In this document: in pieces, positions 1 through 8,932 of the stretch
Layout of the letters: the number at the start of each line of letters is the position of its first letter
How positions within the stretch are numbered: position 1 is the first letter of the stretch
Program-made: the position numbers and the translations under genes
NCBI GenBank assembly: GCA_001898645.1
Contig: MKUQ01000044.1
Coordinates: 67,952 to 131,951 of the forward strand
From: Burkholderiales bacterium 70-64
GTDB lineage: Bacteria; Pseudomonadota; Gammaproteobacteria; Burkholderiales; Burkholderiaceae_E
Length of the DNA: 64,000 bases
Direction: 5' to 3'
The notes under the pieces: generated by a model
What the model saw: only the letters and a program-made list of their open reading frames with translations
Told to the model about the DNA's origin: nothing
Databases searched by the model: none

Positions 1-1498
1 CGAGGTACCGCTTCGCGTAGGCCAGCTCCCCAGGTGCTCGCGCATGCAGCGTGAGCAGCGGCGTATCGCGCTGCACGAGGTCACCGAGTCGGACATGCAG
101 CTCCAGACCGGCCACCGGAACATTCGGCGCTCCCGCCAGTTTCGCGACGCGGGCGAGCCGGCGGCAATCGATGGCGGTGATGCGTCCGACCCGACCCGCC
201 GGTATCGGGTCGATCAACGGCGCGACATCGGGCTCGCGAAACGCGCCTTGTGCCTGGCAGATCGCACGGAACTTCGCCCATGCCGCACCGCTGTCGAGCA
301 GGCTGGATGCTCGTGCTTCGCCGGTTCCCGCAGGGCTGTCACCGCACAGTTCAAGCACCTCGGCGGCCAGCTTCAGCGCCCGACTGCGCAAGTCCGCCGG
401 TGCATCGGGGCTGCGACGCAACACCGCGAGGACGTCGCGCGCCTCGAGTGCCGGCCCGATTCCCCGACCGACCGGCTGATTGCCATCGGTACGCTGCACG
501 CTTGTCTGCAGCCCGAAAGCGGCGGCAACCTGCTCGAGCAGCACCTGGAGCCGATCCGCGTCGCTGGCGCTGCGCACCTTTGCCGTCGGACCGACGGGCA
601 TGTCGATCAGGACGTGGCTCGCACCGGCGGCGATCTTCTTCGACAACACCGAGGCGACAAGCTGCGCGTCGCCGTCGATGTCCAGCGGGCGTGCAACCCG
701 GATCAGGATGTCGTCGGCCGGGCTCAGATTGATCGCGCCGCCCCAGACGAGGCAACCGCCTTCGCGGTCGACGACCTCGCGCATCTCGCGCGTGTCGAGG
801 TCGACGCGGGTAAGCACGTCCATGACGTCGGCCGTGCCTGCCGGCGAAGTGATCGCGCGCGACGACGTCTTGGGAATCGTCAGCCCGGCCGCAGCCACGA
901 TCGCGACCACGATCGGCGTGGTGCGGTTGCCGGGCAGACCGCCGACCGAGTGCTTGTCCGCGATCGGAGTCTTCCCCCACGAAAGGATGTCACCGGCGCC
1001 GACCATCGCCCGGGTGAGGTCGACGGTCTCCTCCAGAGACATGCGCCCGCCGGCGCACGCACTGAGGAACGCGGCGATGTGCACATCCGCGTAATTGCCC
1101 GAGGCGATATCGCCGACGACGGACGCGAACGCGCGAGCATCGAGGCGGTTGCCGTAGATCTTGGAGCGCAACGCACTCAGCGAGTCGAGCGTGGGCGCGT
1201 GCGATACCCACACCGACTCCCGATCGCTCGCTTGCAGCGCCCGCCACGCGCTGGTTGATAGTCCCGCTTCATGCACACCGACGAGATCGGAGTCGACGAC
1301 GTTCAGCGTAGCGACGATTCGCCGCTCGTGCAGCCTTACTTCGACGCGTGCCAGTGCAGTGAAGCCCTCGGCGCGGCAAACGTGGCAGTCGCGGTGCATG
1401 TAGACGACATGCTCGTCGTGCGTATCGATGCCGAGGGTTCGAAGACGCAACGCGTCCGACGAGGGCACGTCGACCGTATCGAGAGGCCGCACGCTCAC
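1..1498 (-). CDS. Thymidine/AMP phosphorylase family protein (C-terminus cut by window edge)
   Basis: Nucleoside phosphorylase of the long, archaeal-type DeoA/AMP-phosphorylase family, expected to split thymidine or nucleoside monophosphates with phosphate. The minus frame is open for about 499 codons from a GTG at 1498 to the window start, close to the usual ~500 residues, so only a few C-terminal residues are missing. The Gly-rich phosphate/nucleoside region reads [10 protein letters not shown] and is followed by the family signature [12 protein letters not shown]. The GTG overlaps the TGA of the upstream metallo-beta-lactamase gene (GTGA), so translation is probably coupled. It is the last visible gene of the 1-7 kb operon. 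Substrate (thymidine versus AMP) cannot be decided from what is visible. Confidence 0.85.
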   Translation of the reverse strand, partial: MSVRPLDTVDVPSSDALRLRTLGIDTHDEHVVYMHRDCHVCRAEGFTALARVEVRLHERRIVATLNVVDSDLVGVHEAGLSTSAWRALQASDRESVWVSHAPTLDSLSALRSKIYGNRLDARAFASVVGDIASGNYADVHIAAFLSACAGGRMSLEETVDLTRAMVGAGDILSWGKTPIADKHSVGGLPGNRTTPIVVAIVAAAGLTIPKTSSRAITSPAGTADVMDVLTRVDLDTREMREVVDREGGCLVWGGAINLSPADDILIRVARPLDIDGDAQLVASVLSKKIAAGASHVLIDMPVGPTAKVRSASDADRLQVLLEQVAAAFGLQTSVQRTDGNQPVGRGIGPALEARDVLAVLRRSPDAPADLRSRALKLAAEVLELCGDSPAGTGEARASSLLDSGAAWAKFRAICQAQGAFREPDVAPLIDPIPAGRVGRITAIDCRRLARVAKLAGAPNVPVAGLELHVRLGDLVQRDTPLLTLHARAPGELAYAKRYL

Positions 1499-2859
1499 GA
1501 TTCGACCTCGATCGTCTGGCCGAGCCGCGGCGCGTAGGCATCCCAGCCGAGTTCGCGTTCGATACGCTGGCGCAGCGTGTCGGCTGGCCCCGGTTCGCCA
1601 TGGGTCAGGTATACCCGGCGCGGTGGACGCTGCGCGGTGGCGAGCCACTGGACGATCTGACGGGCGTCGGCGTGCGCGGAAATGCCCTCCAGGCTCATCA
1701 CCTCTGCACGCACGGGGATGTCCTGTCCGTGGATCCGGATGCTGCTCTCGCCAGCGACCATCCGTGCGCCGCGCGTTCCTGCCGCCTGGTACCCCGCAAA
1801 GACGACCGTGTTGCGGCGATCGGGCGCGAGTGTCTTCAGATGATGCAGGACGCGCCCCCCGGTGGCCATTCCACTGGCCGAGACGATTACGGCCGGATAC
1901 GTCATCGCGTTGAGCGCACGCGATTCTTCGACGCTCCTCACCATCGTCGCCACTTTGCACATGCCGGCGCACTCGGCGTCGGATAATCGATGCTCCGCTC
2001 GATGCCGGTGGTAAATGTCGGTCATGTCGATCGCCATCGGGCTGTTCAGAAAAACCGGAAGGTCGGGAATGGCGCGCCTTTGCTTCAGGCGATAGATCGC
2101 GTAGAGCAGCGACTGCGCGCGACCGACGGCGAAGGCCGGGATGAGCACGGTCCCGCCGCGTGCGGCCGTGCGTCGTATCGTGTCGCCGAGGACCGCCTCG
2201 ACATCCTGCGCTTCGTGCAGGCGATCTCCATAAGTCGACTCGACGACCACGTAATCCGCCTTTCCGATCGGGGCCGGTGCATTCATGATCGGGTCATCGG
2301 GTCGACCGAGGTCGCCCGAGAACAGTACGGAGGTGGCGTTCGCCGAAAGCCGGACCGAGGCGGCGCCGAGAATGTGCCCCGCGCCCTGCAGCCGCACGCG
2401 AATGCCGGTCGCAATCTCTCGCTCCTCCTCGAACGGCAGCGCTCGGAACAGGCGTAGGGATCGCTGCGCATCGTCTTCCGTGTACAGCGGCAATGCGGGT
2501 CGGTGTTTCGACGTCTTGCGCCGATTGGCGTACTCGGCATCCTCTTCCTGCAGCCGCCCGCTGTCGCGCAGCAGGATCTCGCAAAGCTCGATGGTCGCCG
2601 GCGTCGCGAACACGGGGCCGGTGAAACCCCGCTTGAACAGAAGAGGAAGAGCTCCCGAATGATCGAGATGCGCGTGCGTCAGGACGACCGCTTCAAGCGC
2701 GCCCGGGTCGAACGGGAAAGGGTCCCAGTTCATCAACCGCAGGTTCTTGTAACCCTGGAACAGACCGCAGTCGACGAGAACATTGCGGCCCCCGTGCGTC
2801 ACCAGCGTCCGGGAGCCGGTGACCGTTCCGGCAGCGCCATGGAAAGCGAGTTGCATCAC
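1495..2859 (-). CDS. Metallo-beta-lactamase fold RNA-processing exonuclease family protein
   Basis: 454-residue MBL-fold hydrolase of the RNA-specificity (beta-CASP, CPSF/Ysh1-like) family. The zinc-binding signature T-H-A-H-L-D-H-S-G lies at residues 61-69, where H62, H64, D66 and H67 are metal ligands. The beta-CASP region and a C-terminal RNA-specificity stretch (Y-L-T-H-G-E-P near residue 416) follow, matching the family's usual ~450 residues. It starts 4 bp after the Rieske gene stop and overlaps the phosphorylase start, so it is internal to one operon. Family members are 5'-to-3' exonucleases or endonucleases acting on RNA. Paired with a nucleoside phosphorylase, a role in RNA turnover and nucleotide salvage is a reasonable inference. 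Confidence 0.88.
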   Translation of the reverse strand: MMQLAFHGAAGTVTGSRTLVTHGGRNVLVDCGLFQGYKNLRLMNWDPFPFDPGALEAVVLTHAHLDHSGALPLLFKRGFTGPVFATPATIELCEILLRDSGRLQEEDAEYANRRKTSKHRPALPLYTEDDAQRSLRLFRALPFEEEREIATGIRVRLQGAGHILGAASVRLSANATSVLFSGDLGRPDDPIMNAPAPIGKADYVVVESTYGDRLHEAQDVEAVLGDTIRRTAARGGTVLIPAFAVGRAQSLLYAIYRLKQRRAIPDLPVFLNSPMAIDMTDIYHRHRAEHRLSDAECAGMCKVATMVRSVEESRALNAMTYPAVIVSASGMATGGRVLHHLKTLAPDRRNTVVFAGYQAAGTRGARMVAGESSIRIHGQDIPVRAEVMSLEGISAHADARQIVQWLATAQRPPRRVYLTHGEPGPADTLRQRIERELGWDAYAPRLGQTIEVES

Positions 2860-2863
2860 TACC

Positions 2864-3496
2864 TCAAGTGGATTTCGGATCTACGCCGATTTCGATGACG
2901 GCGTCGGAGACGAAGCGGTACGGAGGAACGACCAGATTCGTCGGCGCGGGCACGTTGCGATAGACGCGGGCGGCGAGATCGAAATACGAGCCGTGACACG
3001 GACAGAAGAAGCCGCCCGGCCAGCGGGGACGAAGGTCGGGCGCGTTGACGTCCGGGCGGTACGTGGGAATACAGCCGAGATGCGTGCAAATCGCCACGTA
3101 GACGCCGATCTCCGGACGAATCGAACGATACGGATTCGAGGCATAGGGAGGCTGCTGTTCGGCGCGGTGCGACAACGGATCGACCAGCAATGCGTGCAAT
3201 TCCTGCGACTGCAGGCTTTCCAGCTGAGCGGGACTGCGTCGAAGGATCCATACCGGCTTTCCCCGCCATTCGACGGTCATCAGTTTCTCTTCCCGCAGGC
3301 CGGCGATCGACGCCGTAACCGGCGCGCCGACCGCCTTCGCGCGTTCGCTCGGCGCGAACGACGCAACGAACGGAACGCCGGCAGCGACCACTCCGGCGCC
3401 ACCGACGCCGGTCGTCATCCAGGTGATGCGGCGGCGCGAAGCATCGGGTCGATCGATGGGTTTCGCTGGAACGGGAGGTTTCGCGGAATCGGCCAT
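2864..3496 (-). CDS. petA: Rieske [2Fe-2S] protein, ubiquinol-cytochrome c reductase type
   Basis: 210-residue Rieske iron-sulfur subunit of the bc1-complex type. Residues 20-24 (S-R-R-R-I) precede a single hydrophobic helix (about 25-47), the usual Tat-like membrane anchor. Cluster motifs are C-T-H-L-G-C at 137-142 and C-P-C-H-G-S at 165-170, so all four cluster ligands and the disulfide cysteines are present. No cytochrome b or c1 gene follows: the next gene is the MBL RNase 4 bp away, and the phosphoketolase-like gene lies 6 bp upstream. It may therefore be an extra subunit for a chromosomal bc1 complex or serve another oxidase. The family call is firm; the partner is unknown. Confidence 0.9.
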   Translation of the reverse strand: MADSAKPPVPAKPIDRPDASRRRITWMTTGVGGAGVVAAGVPFVASFAPSERAKAVGAPVTASIAGLREEKLMTVEWRGKPVWILRRSPAQLESLQSQELHALLVDPLSHRAEQQPPYASNPYRSIRPEIGVYVAICTHLGCIPTYRPDVNAPDLRPRWPGGFFCPCHGSYFDLAARVYRNVPAPTNLVVPPYRFVSDAVIEIGVDPKST

Positions 3497-3502
3497 GGTG
3501 GT

Positions 3503-6019
3503 TCAACGCAAGGTTTCCGGGTCGCCGTGCCCCTGCACGGCAGCCCATTCGGGCGCCGCCAGCCAGTTCTCCGACGGAACGCCCATCGTCTCCGCCGCTC
3601 GCGCGAGCACATGGGCCCAGGTGCATCGATTCGCGAACGACATGCCGAACGTGTCCAGCGTTCCGCCGCGGTTGATGAAGCCAAGGTACGAGGTTCGTCG
3701 CGGACCGGTGTCGATCCGGCGAAGCGCGCCGGCGATCGGCTCAGGCCTCGTGTGCGAGACAACGATCCGCGCGTCGCTGTGCTCGGGAAACATCTCGGCG
3801 AGGTCGTCGTCCGTCAGGGTAGCGCCGGCCTGGGCGCTGTCGTGCGGCGTCTTGAATCTGCCGGGCTCGATGACGACGACCACTGCATGCGCCACGGCGT
3901 GCTGCGCCAACCGTTTCGATGCACGAAGCACCTCGACGAGTTGGTACGAGCCGACCGCCACCAGAACGAGCTTCTCTTCGGACGCACCAGAGCCGACCAG
4001 GCGCAACATTCCTTGTGCGGCAAGTCGCCGAGCCTGCGCCTCATTCAATACACTCGGCACGGGTCGCTTCGGCACGACCATCACCCATATCTGGCCCTGA
4101 GTGCGGTAGCAGGCATCCATGCAGGCGAGCGCCGCGTTCCAGTCGGGCGGAAATACAACCCGGGCACGATCGGGGGGCTCGGCCATCCACGCTTCGCATA
4201 ACGTCGGATCCTGGTGCGACAGCTCATTCTTGCCGTTCTCCCAAGTGTGAGAACTGACGACGATTGGCACCGAAAGCCAGCGCGGTGGGCGTCCCGCCGC
4301 CGCCTGGCCGCGAGCGAAAATCATCTCCTGACGCATGGCGCCAAGCATCTTCACCGCAAACGCTTCGTAACTGACGACGAGATTCAGCCCCGCCTTGTTG
4401 GCGAGCGCCGCGCAGACGACCGCCTCCTCGTTGAGCGCGGTAATTACTGCGCCGTCGACCGCTTCCGGCACGTTCGCTTCCGGCTCGGCCACTCGATGCC
4501 GGAAGTGCTCGAGCGTGCGAGCCATGCCGTTGCTGCGCAATTCATCGGGGTTTCCGATCCGCACGCGCAACGTCGGATTTGCTTGCGCGAGCGCGATGAA
4601 CGCGTCGTCGAGCGCGCTCATCGGCGATCGGGTCGCTGAGGAATCCGCATCGCGCCAGGGCAGCTCGGCCGGTTCGCAACGAACGTCGCGCACGGCGAGC
4701 GGGTGGTCGCGCTCCAACGGGCGCCGTTGCGACTCGTGATTGGACAATCGGCGCAGCGACTGCGAGAGCTCGTCCGGCGGCACCCAGAGTTTTCGTGCCG
4801 CCTCGTTGAAGCGGGTTCGCGCCTGCTCGTCGAGCGCAGGGTTCGCGCCCAACGGCAGGTTGTGCGAAAGATTCGTCCCGGCGCCGGGGAATCCGTACCC
4901 CTTGGGGGCCTGCGCAATCGTGTAGTGAAGGGCGGCGGGATATTCGAGCGCACCCGCGTGGGCGGCGGCCGCGCACGCAGCCAGGCGTGCTTCCGCCTCC
5001 AGGATGGCCCATGCAAAGGCAGCGGGATCGGTGCCATCGATGACGATCGGGTCAAAGCCGTTCAGGCGCAAATGATCGGTGAACCAGGCGACGCCCCCAT
5101 CCTGTTCCATCGAGCTGCGCTGCTCGATGCGGCGGCCGTTGAGGATCATGATCGGCACCGCCAGCCCCGTGTCCTGCGCCCGCCACCAGCGCGGAGCCCA
5201 GTCCGCACCCCGTTGCTCCTCGAACGAACCGTCGCTCAGGAAAGCGACGAGCGTTTCGCCCGGCATCGGCATGTGCACGTATTGAAGCTCGGCGAAACCG
5301 AGATATCCGCCTTCGATGAGACCTCCGGCCGTGTGCGCATTGACATGACTGCCGAGCGGCGTGCCCGGTTCGCCGTCGGCGTCGATCGCGTACGAGTAAA
5401 AATCGGCGCACAGGCGGGAAAGGCCCGTATCGGAGACGTCGTAGCGCGCTGACTGTTCGGGATGCAGGTTGCTCGTCAGCGCATTCACGGCCTCGATGGC
5501 CGCAACACTGTGTCCCTGCCCCATCAGCCATGAACGCGTCCGCCCGGTGAGCGCGTTGGCGAGCAGATAACCGACGTATGCGGGGACCATGTTCAGCGAT
5601 CCGCCGACGTGCCCCTCGGGCGTCTTCTTGAAATCACCGGCTTGTACAGGCTCTCCGTCGAGTCGTACCTTCCGGGCATAGCTCATGTGCACGACGAGCC
5701 ACATCGCTGCGCTGGCGAGGCGGTCGGCGGCGGCGAAGAGTCGCCACACGTCGGCAGACGCATCAGCGGGCTCGCGCTCCAGTGCCACCTCGTGCACCAG
5801 GCGACGAACGCGCAACTGCGTCTGATCGTCGTGACGTATCGCACCGAAACCCTTCGTCCACCGTGCGAAGTCTTCGTCGCGCAGTCGTGCCCTCGCCGCC
5901 GCTGCCGCGAGGCGGTGCATTTCATGCGTCGGCAGCGAGGCACCTGCTTCGTGACGGTACGGGAATGGCGGGGAGCCGTCGGAAACATCCCCGGTTCGAT
6001 CGGTCGGGATCGTGCTCAT
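3503..6019 (-). CDS. Divergent phosphoketolase-family (TPP-dependent) enzyme
   Basis: 838-residue protein of the Xfp/phosphoketolase family, which cleaves xylulose-5-P or fructose-6-P with phosphate to acetyl phosphate. The start at 6019 is chosen because GGGAG lies about 9 bp upstream; the frame is open for 34 more codons with no better site. Length fits the family (~800). The thiamine-pyrophosphate motif is unusual: canonical G-D-G-E-A-E-T-G is replaced by S-D-G-S-F-E-E-Q-R-G (262-271), and canonical G-H-G-G-P by G-Q-G-H-S-V (167-172). The D-G and a downstream Asn (M-I-L-N-G) are kept. Some relatives are, as I recall, labelled xylulose 5-phosphate 3-epimerase. Activity on classical substrates should not be assumed. 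Spacing to the genes on both sides is 6-16 bp. Confidence 0.85.
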   Translation of the reverse strand: MSTIPTDRTGDVSDGSPPFPYRHEAGASLPTHEMHRLAAAAARARLRDEDFARWTKGFGAIRHDDQTQLRVRRLVHEVALEREPADASADVWRLFAAADRLASAAMWLVVHMSYARKVRLDGEPVQAGDFKKTPEGHVGGSLNMVPAYVGYLLANALTGRTRSWLMGQGHSVAAIEAVNALTSNLHPEQSARYDVSDTGLSRLCADFYSYAIDADGEPGTPLGSHVNAHTAGGLIEGGYLGFAELQYVHMPMPGETLVAFLSDGSFEEQRGADWAPRWWRAQDTGLAVPIMILNGRRIEQRSSMEQDGGVAWFTDHLRLNGFDPIVIDGTDPAAFAWAILEAEARLAACAAAAHAGALEYPAALHYTIAQAPKGYGFPGAGTNLSHNLPLGANPALDEQARTRFNEAARKLWVPPDELSQSLRRLSNHESQRRPLERDHPLAVRDVRCEPAELPWRDADSSATRSPMSALDDAFIALAQANPTLRVRIGNPDELRSNGMARTLEHFRHRVAEPEANVPEAVDGAVITALNEEAVVCAALANKAGLNLVVSYEAFAVKMLGAMRQEMIFARGQAAAGRPPRWLSVPIVVSSHTWENGKNELSHQDPTLCEAWMAEPPDRARVVFPPDWNAALACMDACYRTQGQIWVMVVPKRPVPSVLNEAQARRLAAQGMLRLVGSGASEEKLVLVAVGSYQLVEVLRASKRLAQHAVAHAVVVVIEPGRFKTPHDSAQAGATLTDDDLAEMFPEHSDARIVVSHTRPEPIAGALRRIDTGPRRTSYLGFINRGGTLDTFGMSFANRCTWAHVLARAAETMGVPSENWLAAPEWAAVQGHGDPETLR

Positions 6020-6035
6020 TCTCGTTGTCTCCCTT

Positions 6036-6695
6036 TCACGCGGAACCTGCTTCGGCGATTGGGCCAACCCTTGGCCAGAAGCGCGGGGTACGCTGCGCGT
6101 ACTCACGCCATTGCGCGCCAAAGCGCCGCTCGACTTCGCGCTCCTCGGAAAGCGCCAAACGCAGGTACATCACGCACAGGATCGGGAACATCGCCAAAGT
6201 GAGAAGCGTTGGCCACTGCAGCAGAAAGCCGAACATGATCAGCACGAAGCCGGCGTATTGCGGATGACGCATTCTCGCGTAGGGCCCGGTCGTTGCCAGC
6301 GTTCCCGAGCGTTGGCTCGAATAGAGCACCGTCCACGAAGCCGACAAAAGCCAGAAGCCGCCGCCGATGAACACCGCGCTCAACAGGTGAAACGGTCCGA
6401 AATGCGGATTTGTGCGCCAGCCGAACATCATCTCGAGCAGGTGGCCGGCATCGTGCGACAGAAAGTCGACTCCGGGGAACTTCGAGCCCAGCCAACCCGA
6501 CAGCAGATAGATCGTCAGCGGAAAGCCGTACATCTCGGCGAACAACGCGACCAAGAATCCGGAGAACGCGCCGAAGGAGCGCCAGTCGCGGCTCGACTGC
6601 GGCTTGGCGAAGCTGAAGGCGAAGATGATGAACACCAGCGAATTGATGACTACCAGGGACCACAGTCCATAGGCCGGTACGTTGTCGTGGGACAT
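6036..6695 (-). CDS. Isoprenylcysteine carboxyl methyltransferase-family membrane protein
   Basis: 219-residue polytopic protein with four to five hydrophobic segments. It ends in the family's conserved cofactor-binding block, with M-R-H-P-Q-Y-A-G (about residue 141) and the [10 protein letters not shown]...Y motif near the C-terminus. This is the ICMT/PEMT-like fold found in bacterial S-adenosylmethionine-dependent membrane methyltransferases. The substrate of such bacterial proteins is mostly unknown, and they often sit beside metal-resistance genes. It is the second gene of the operon: its stop is 16 bp before the phosphoketolase start and it begins 20 bp after the DUF2933 gene. Confidence 0.82.
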   Translation of the reverse strand: MSHDNVPAYGLWSLVVINSLVFIIFAFSFAKPQSSRDWRSFGAFSGFLVALFAEMYGFPLTIYLLSGWLGSKFPGVDFLSHDAGHLLEMMFGWRTNPHFGPFHLLSAVFIGGGFWLLSASWTVLYSSQRSGTLATTGPYARMRHPQYAGFVLIMFGFLLQWPTLLTLAMFPILCVMYLRLALSEEREVERRFGAQWREYAQRTPRFWPRVGPIAEAGSA

Positions 6696-6715
6696 GCTCG
6701 TTCTCGTTGGCGTGT

Positions 6716-6985
6716 TCAGTGCTTGTGTGTCGGTTGCTGCGACGAAGAGCGCGTCGAAGCGTCCGAGCCGGAATTACCGCCGCCATGACCTCCATGTCCC
6801 CCGTGGAAGAAGTGCATCAGCGGACACAGCGCAAGCAGTAGGAAGGGAAGCCAGCCCAGCAGATGCGCGCGATGTTCGGTCCACAGGAAGAAGGCGCCAA
6901 TGGCGAGGAAGCCGAAGAACACCCATGAGGCTGCACGTCGGCCGCTTTCGCCTCGACCGGGATCTCGTTGTGAGCGGTTCGACAT
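6716..6985 (-). CDS. DUF2933 small membrane protein with His/Gly-rich tail
   Basis: 89-residue protein with two adjacent hydrophobic stretches (about residues 21-35 and 43-60) and a following [12 protein letters not shown] block. The pattern matches the DUF2933 family of small, often copper- or heavy-metal-island-associated membrane proteins. The His/Gly run is a plausible soft-metal or zinc binding site, but no function is established. It is the first gene of the minus-strand operon; its start faces the divergent thiolase gene across about 280 bp. A translation start at ATG 6985 is preceded by a GGAAAGG-type site, consistent with expression. Confidence 0.75.
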   Translation of the reverse strand: MSNRSQRDPGRGESGRRAASWVFFGFLAIGAFFLWTEHRAHLLGWLPFLLLALCPLMHFFHGGHGGHGGGNSGSDASTRSSSQQPTHKH

Positions 6986-7262
6986 GATTGCCTTTCCTGC
7001 TGCTTGATTTCATCGACCGGGCCTGGGACTGCACGAATACGTCGCGTTCGATCGTCGTTCTCGATTCCGCTAGCGCCAGTATGACGCTGAGGAAGTGGTG
7101 ATCAGATGACGCGTGCGTTACATGTCCGTAATGCAAAGCGCGGGTTACATAGAAGTAATCCCGGGGTCATCTCAGGGCCGGGTCGAGGAAGGACAATCGA
7201 TTCACCGGGCCTTCGTCTTGTGCCTGCCGTTGCTTCCCGGTACAGCGGCGAAGGAGCTTTCG
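6986..7262. promoter_or_regulatory. Divergent intergenic region with two TTAC-N6-GTAA dyads
   Basis: The 277-bp gap between the divergently transcribed DUF2933 operon and thiolase holds two copies of the same short dyad. They are TTACATGTCCGTAA at 7118-7131 and TTACATAGAAGTAA at 7145-7158, centres 27 bp apart on the same side. Regular spacing near whole helical turns is typical of tandem operators. A related half-copy (TTACATTTCGTTCATG) occurs at about 12903-12918, upstream of the secreted protein gene at 12404-12814. I do not recognise the regulator; a two-component metal- or envelope-stress regulator is a guess. Confidence 0.5.
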
Positions 7263-8450
7263 ATGTCGAATCCTGGAGTGGTCCTGTGCGCAGCTGTGCG
7301 CACCGCGATCGGAGGCTACGGCGGCGCGCTGAAAGACGTTCCCGCGACCGACCTCGGTGCAATGGCGATTCGCGAGGTGCTCTCGAGAGCGAACCTGAAC
7401 GGCGATGACATCGATACGGTGGTCATGGGCCAGGTCGTTCAGGCCGGCGCGAAGATGAATCCCGCGCGCCAGGCCGCGATGGCGGCGGGTATCGCAGACG
7501 CAGTCCCCGCGATGACGGTGAATCGTGTATGCGGATCGGGCGCACAAGCCATTGCGACGGCAGCGCAGGAAGTCATGCTCGGTTTCGTCCAGTGTGCAAT
7601 CGCCGGTGGCATGGAGAACATGGATCAGTCGCCGTACCTGATGAACGGCGGGCGATGGGGCTACCGGATGGGGGACGCGCAGATCCACGACAGCATGCTG
7701 CGCGACGGACTGAACGATGCGTTCAGTGGCCAGCATTCGGGCTGGGTGACCGAAGACCTGGTTTCGAAGTTCGAGATCTCACGTGAGGCTCAGGATCGCT
7801 GGGCGCTGCGTTCACAAACACGATTCAGCGGCGCGCAGGCGGCGGGCAAGTTCGACGCGGAGATCGCGCCGGTCGAAATCCCGACGCGCAAGGGACGCGT
7901 CGTTTTCGAGCGGGACGAACACAACCGCCCCGATATGACGCTCGAGTCGCTCGCGAAGTTGAAGCCGGCCTTCCGCAACGACGGCACCATCACTGCGGGC
8001 AACGCTCCGGGCCTGAACGCCGGTGCGGCCGCGCTGATCGTTGCCAACGCCGCGTGGGCCGAGAAACGCGGTCTGGAGCCGATGGCACGCCTTGTGGCGT
8101 ACGGCGTCGGGGCCGTCGAGCCGGGCATGTTCGGACTCGGCCCCTTGCCAGCCGTACGTCAGGCGCTGCAGCGAGCCGGTTGGCAACTTGCAGACATCGA
8201 GCGAGCGGAAATCAACGAGGCGTTCGCGGCGATCGCGCTCGCGCTCACCAGGGAACTCGGTTTATCGGAGGAGGTTGTGAACGTCGAGGGCGGCGCAATA
8301 GCGCATGGACACCCGATCGGCGCCACGGGGGCGGTGCTGACCACCCGGCTTCTGCATTCGATGCGACGCGACGGCGTCCGCCGTGGCCTGGTGACGCTTT
8401 GCATAGGCGGGGGGCAAGGGGTTGCACTCGCGCTCGAAGCGGTTCGGTGA
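7263..8450 (+). CDS. Acetyl-CoA acetyltransferase (thiolase)
   Basis: 395-residue biosynthetic-type thiolase that condenses two acetyl-CoA to acetoacetyl-CoA or does the reverse. The start at 7263 is set by AAGGAG at 7251-7256, six bases upstream. The nucleophilic Cys is C90 in N-R-V-C-G-S-G. The catalytic His lies in G-G-A-I-A-H-G-H-P-I-G, and the second Cys in T-L-C-I-G-G-G-Q-G near the C-terminus. Length and motifs are normal. A PhaC-like DUF3141 gene lies about 480 bp downstream, so a polyhydroxyalkanoate or acetyl-unit overflow role is plausible. It would also suit the acetyl phosphate produced if the divergent operon's phosphoketolase-like enzyme is active. Confidence 0.93.
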   Translation: MSNPGVVLCAAVRTAIGGYGGALKDVPATDLGAMAIREVLSRANLNGDDIDTVVMGQVVQAGAKMNPARQAAMAAGIADAVPAMTVNRVCGSGAQAIATAAQEVMLGFVQCAIAGGMENMDQSPYLMNGGRWGYRMGDAQIHDSMLRDGLNDAFSGQHSGWVTEDLVSKFEISREAQDRWALRSQTRFSGAQAAGKFDAEIAPVEIPTRKGRVVFERDEHNRPDMTLESLAKLKPAFRNDGTITAGNAPGLNAGAAALIVANAAWAEKRGLEPMARLVAYGVGAVEPGMFGLGPLPAVRQALQRAGWQLADIERAEINEAFAAIALALTRELGLSEEVVNVEGGAIAHGHPIGATGAVLTTRLLHSMRRDGVRRGLVTLCIGGGQGVALALEAVR

Positions 8451-8456
8451 CGACTG

Positions 8457-8862
8457 AGTGAGAAACCGACGACCGATCACGGCCCGCACGGCGCCCGCAC
8501 TACGCATGCCGAAGCGGCGCCGCCCATGCACGAGGGCGGGCACACGCGCGCGACGCCCATGACAAGCACGCCGGCTACAGCGTGTCGATGTTCCGCAACA
8601 CGAGGCCGGCGACATCGTGCTCGTGCGCAGCGATCCGCGCGACGTGCCGCGTATCGTGAATCTCTCGCGCGCGAGCTACCGCAAGATGATCCAGAACCTG
8701 TGGTGGGCTGCGGGCTACAACATCGTCGCGATCCCGCTCGCGGCGGGCGTGCTCGCGCCGTGGGGCGTGCTGCTCACTCCGGCGGTCGGCGCGGTGCTGA
8801 TGTCGCTGAGCACGATCATCGTGGCGGTCAATGCGCAGCTCCTGCGGCGCGTGCGGCTGTGA
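8457..8862 (+). pseudogene. Internally deleted, frameshifted heavy-metal P-type ATPase remnant
   Basis: Two ends of a P1B-type ATPase are joined without the middle. Around 8552-8598 one frame reads [15 protein letters not shown], matching the His-rich N-terminal lead of copper-type ATPases. From 8602 another frame reads [14 protein letters not shown] and continues through the last two membrane helices to a normal C-terminus (L-L-R-R-V-R-L) at 8862. The phosphorylation D-K-T-G-T, CPC and ATP-binding regions, some 500 or more residues, are absent, and the frame changes at the junction near 8598-8602. A further frame change upstream (H-E-G-G-H in a third frame) adds to the decay. Only the last 81 codons form an open frame from an ATG. 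Confidence 0.8.
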
Positions 8863-8932
8863 ACGACTCAACGCGACGCGTTTTCGGCAACGGCACGCAG
8901 CGTGCAAGTAACCAGGAAGGCATAGACGACAC

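Noticed and set aside
44..1258. 404-codon plus-strand ORF opposite the nucleoside phosphorylase
   Set aside because: Arg/Ala-rich shadow of the phosphorylase gene on the other strand; no ribosome-binding site and no family resemblance.
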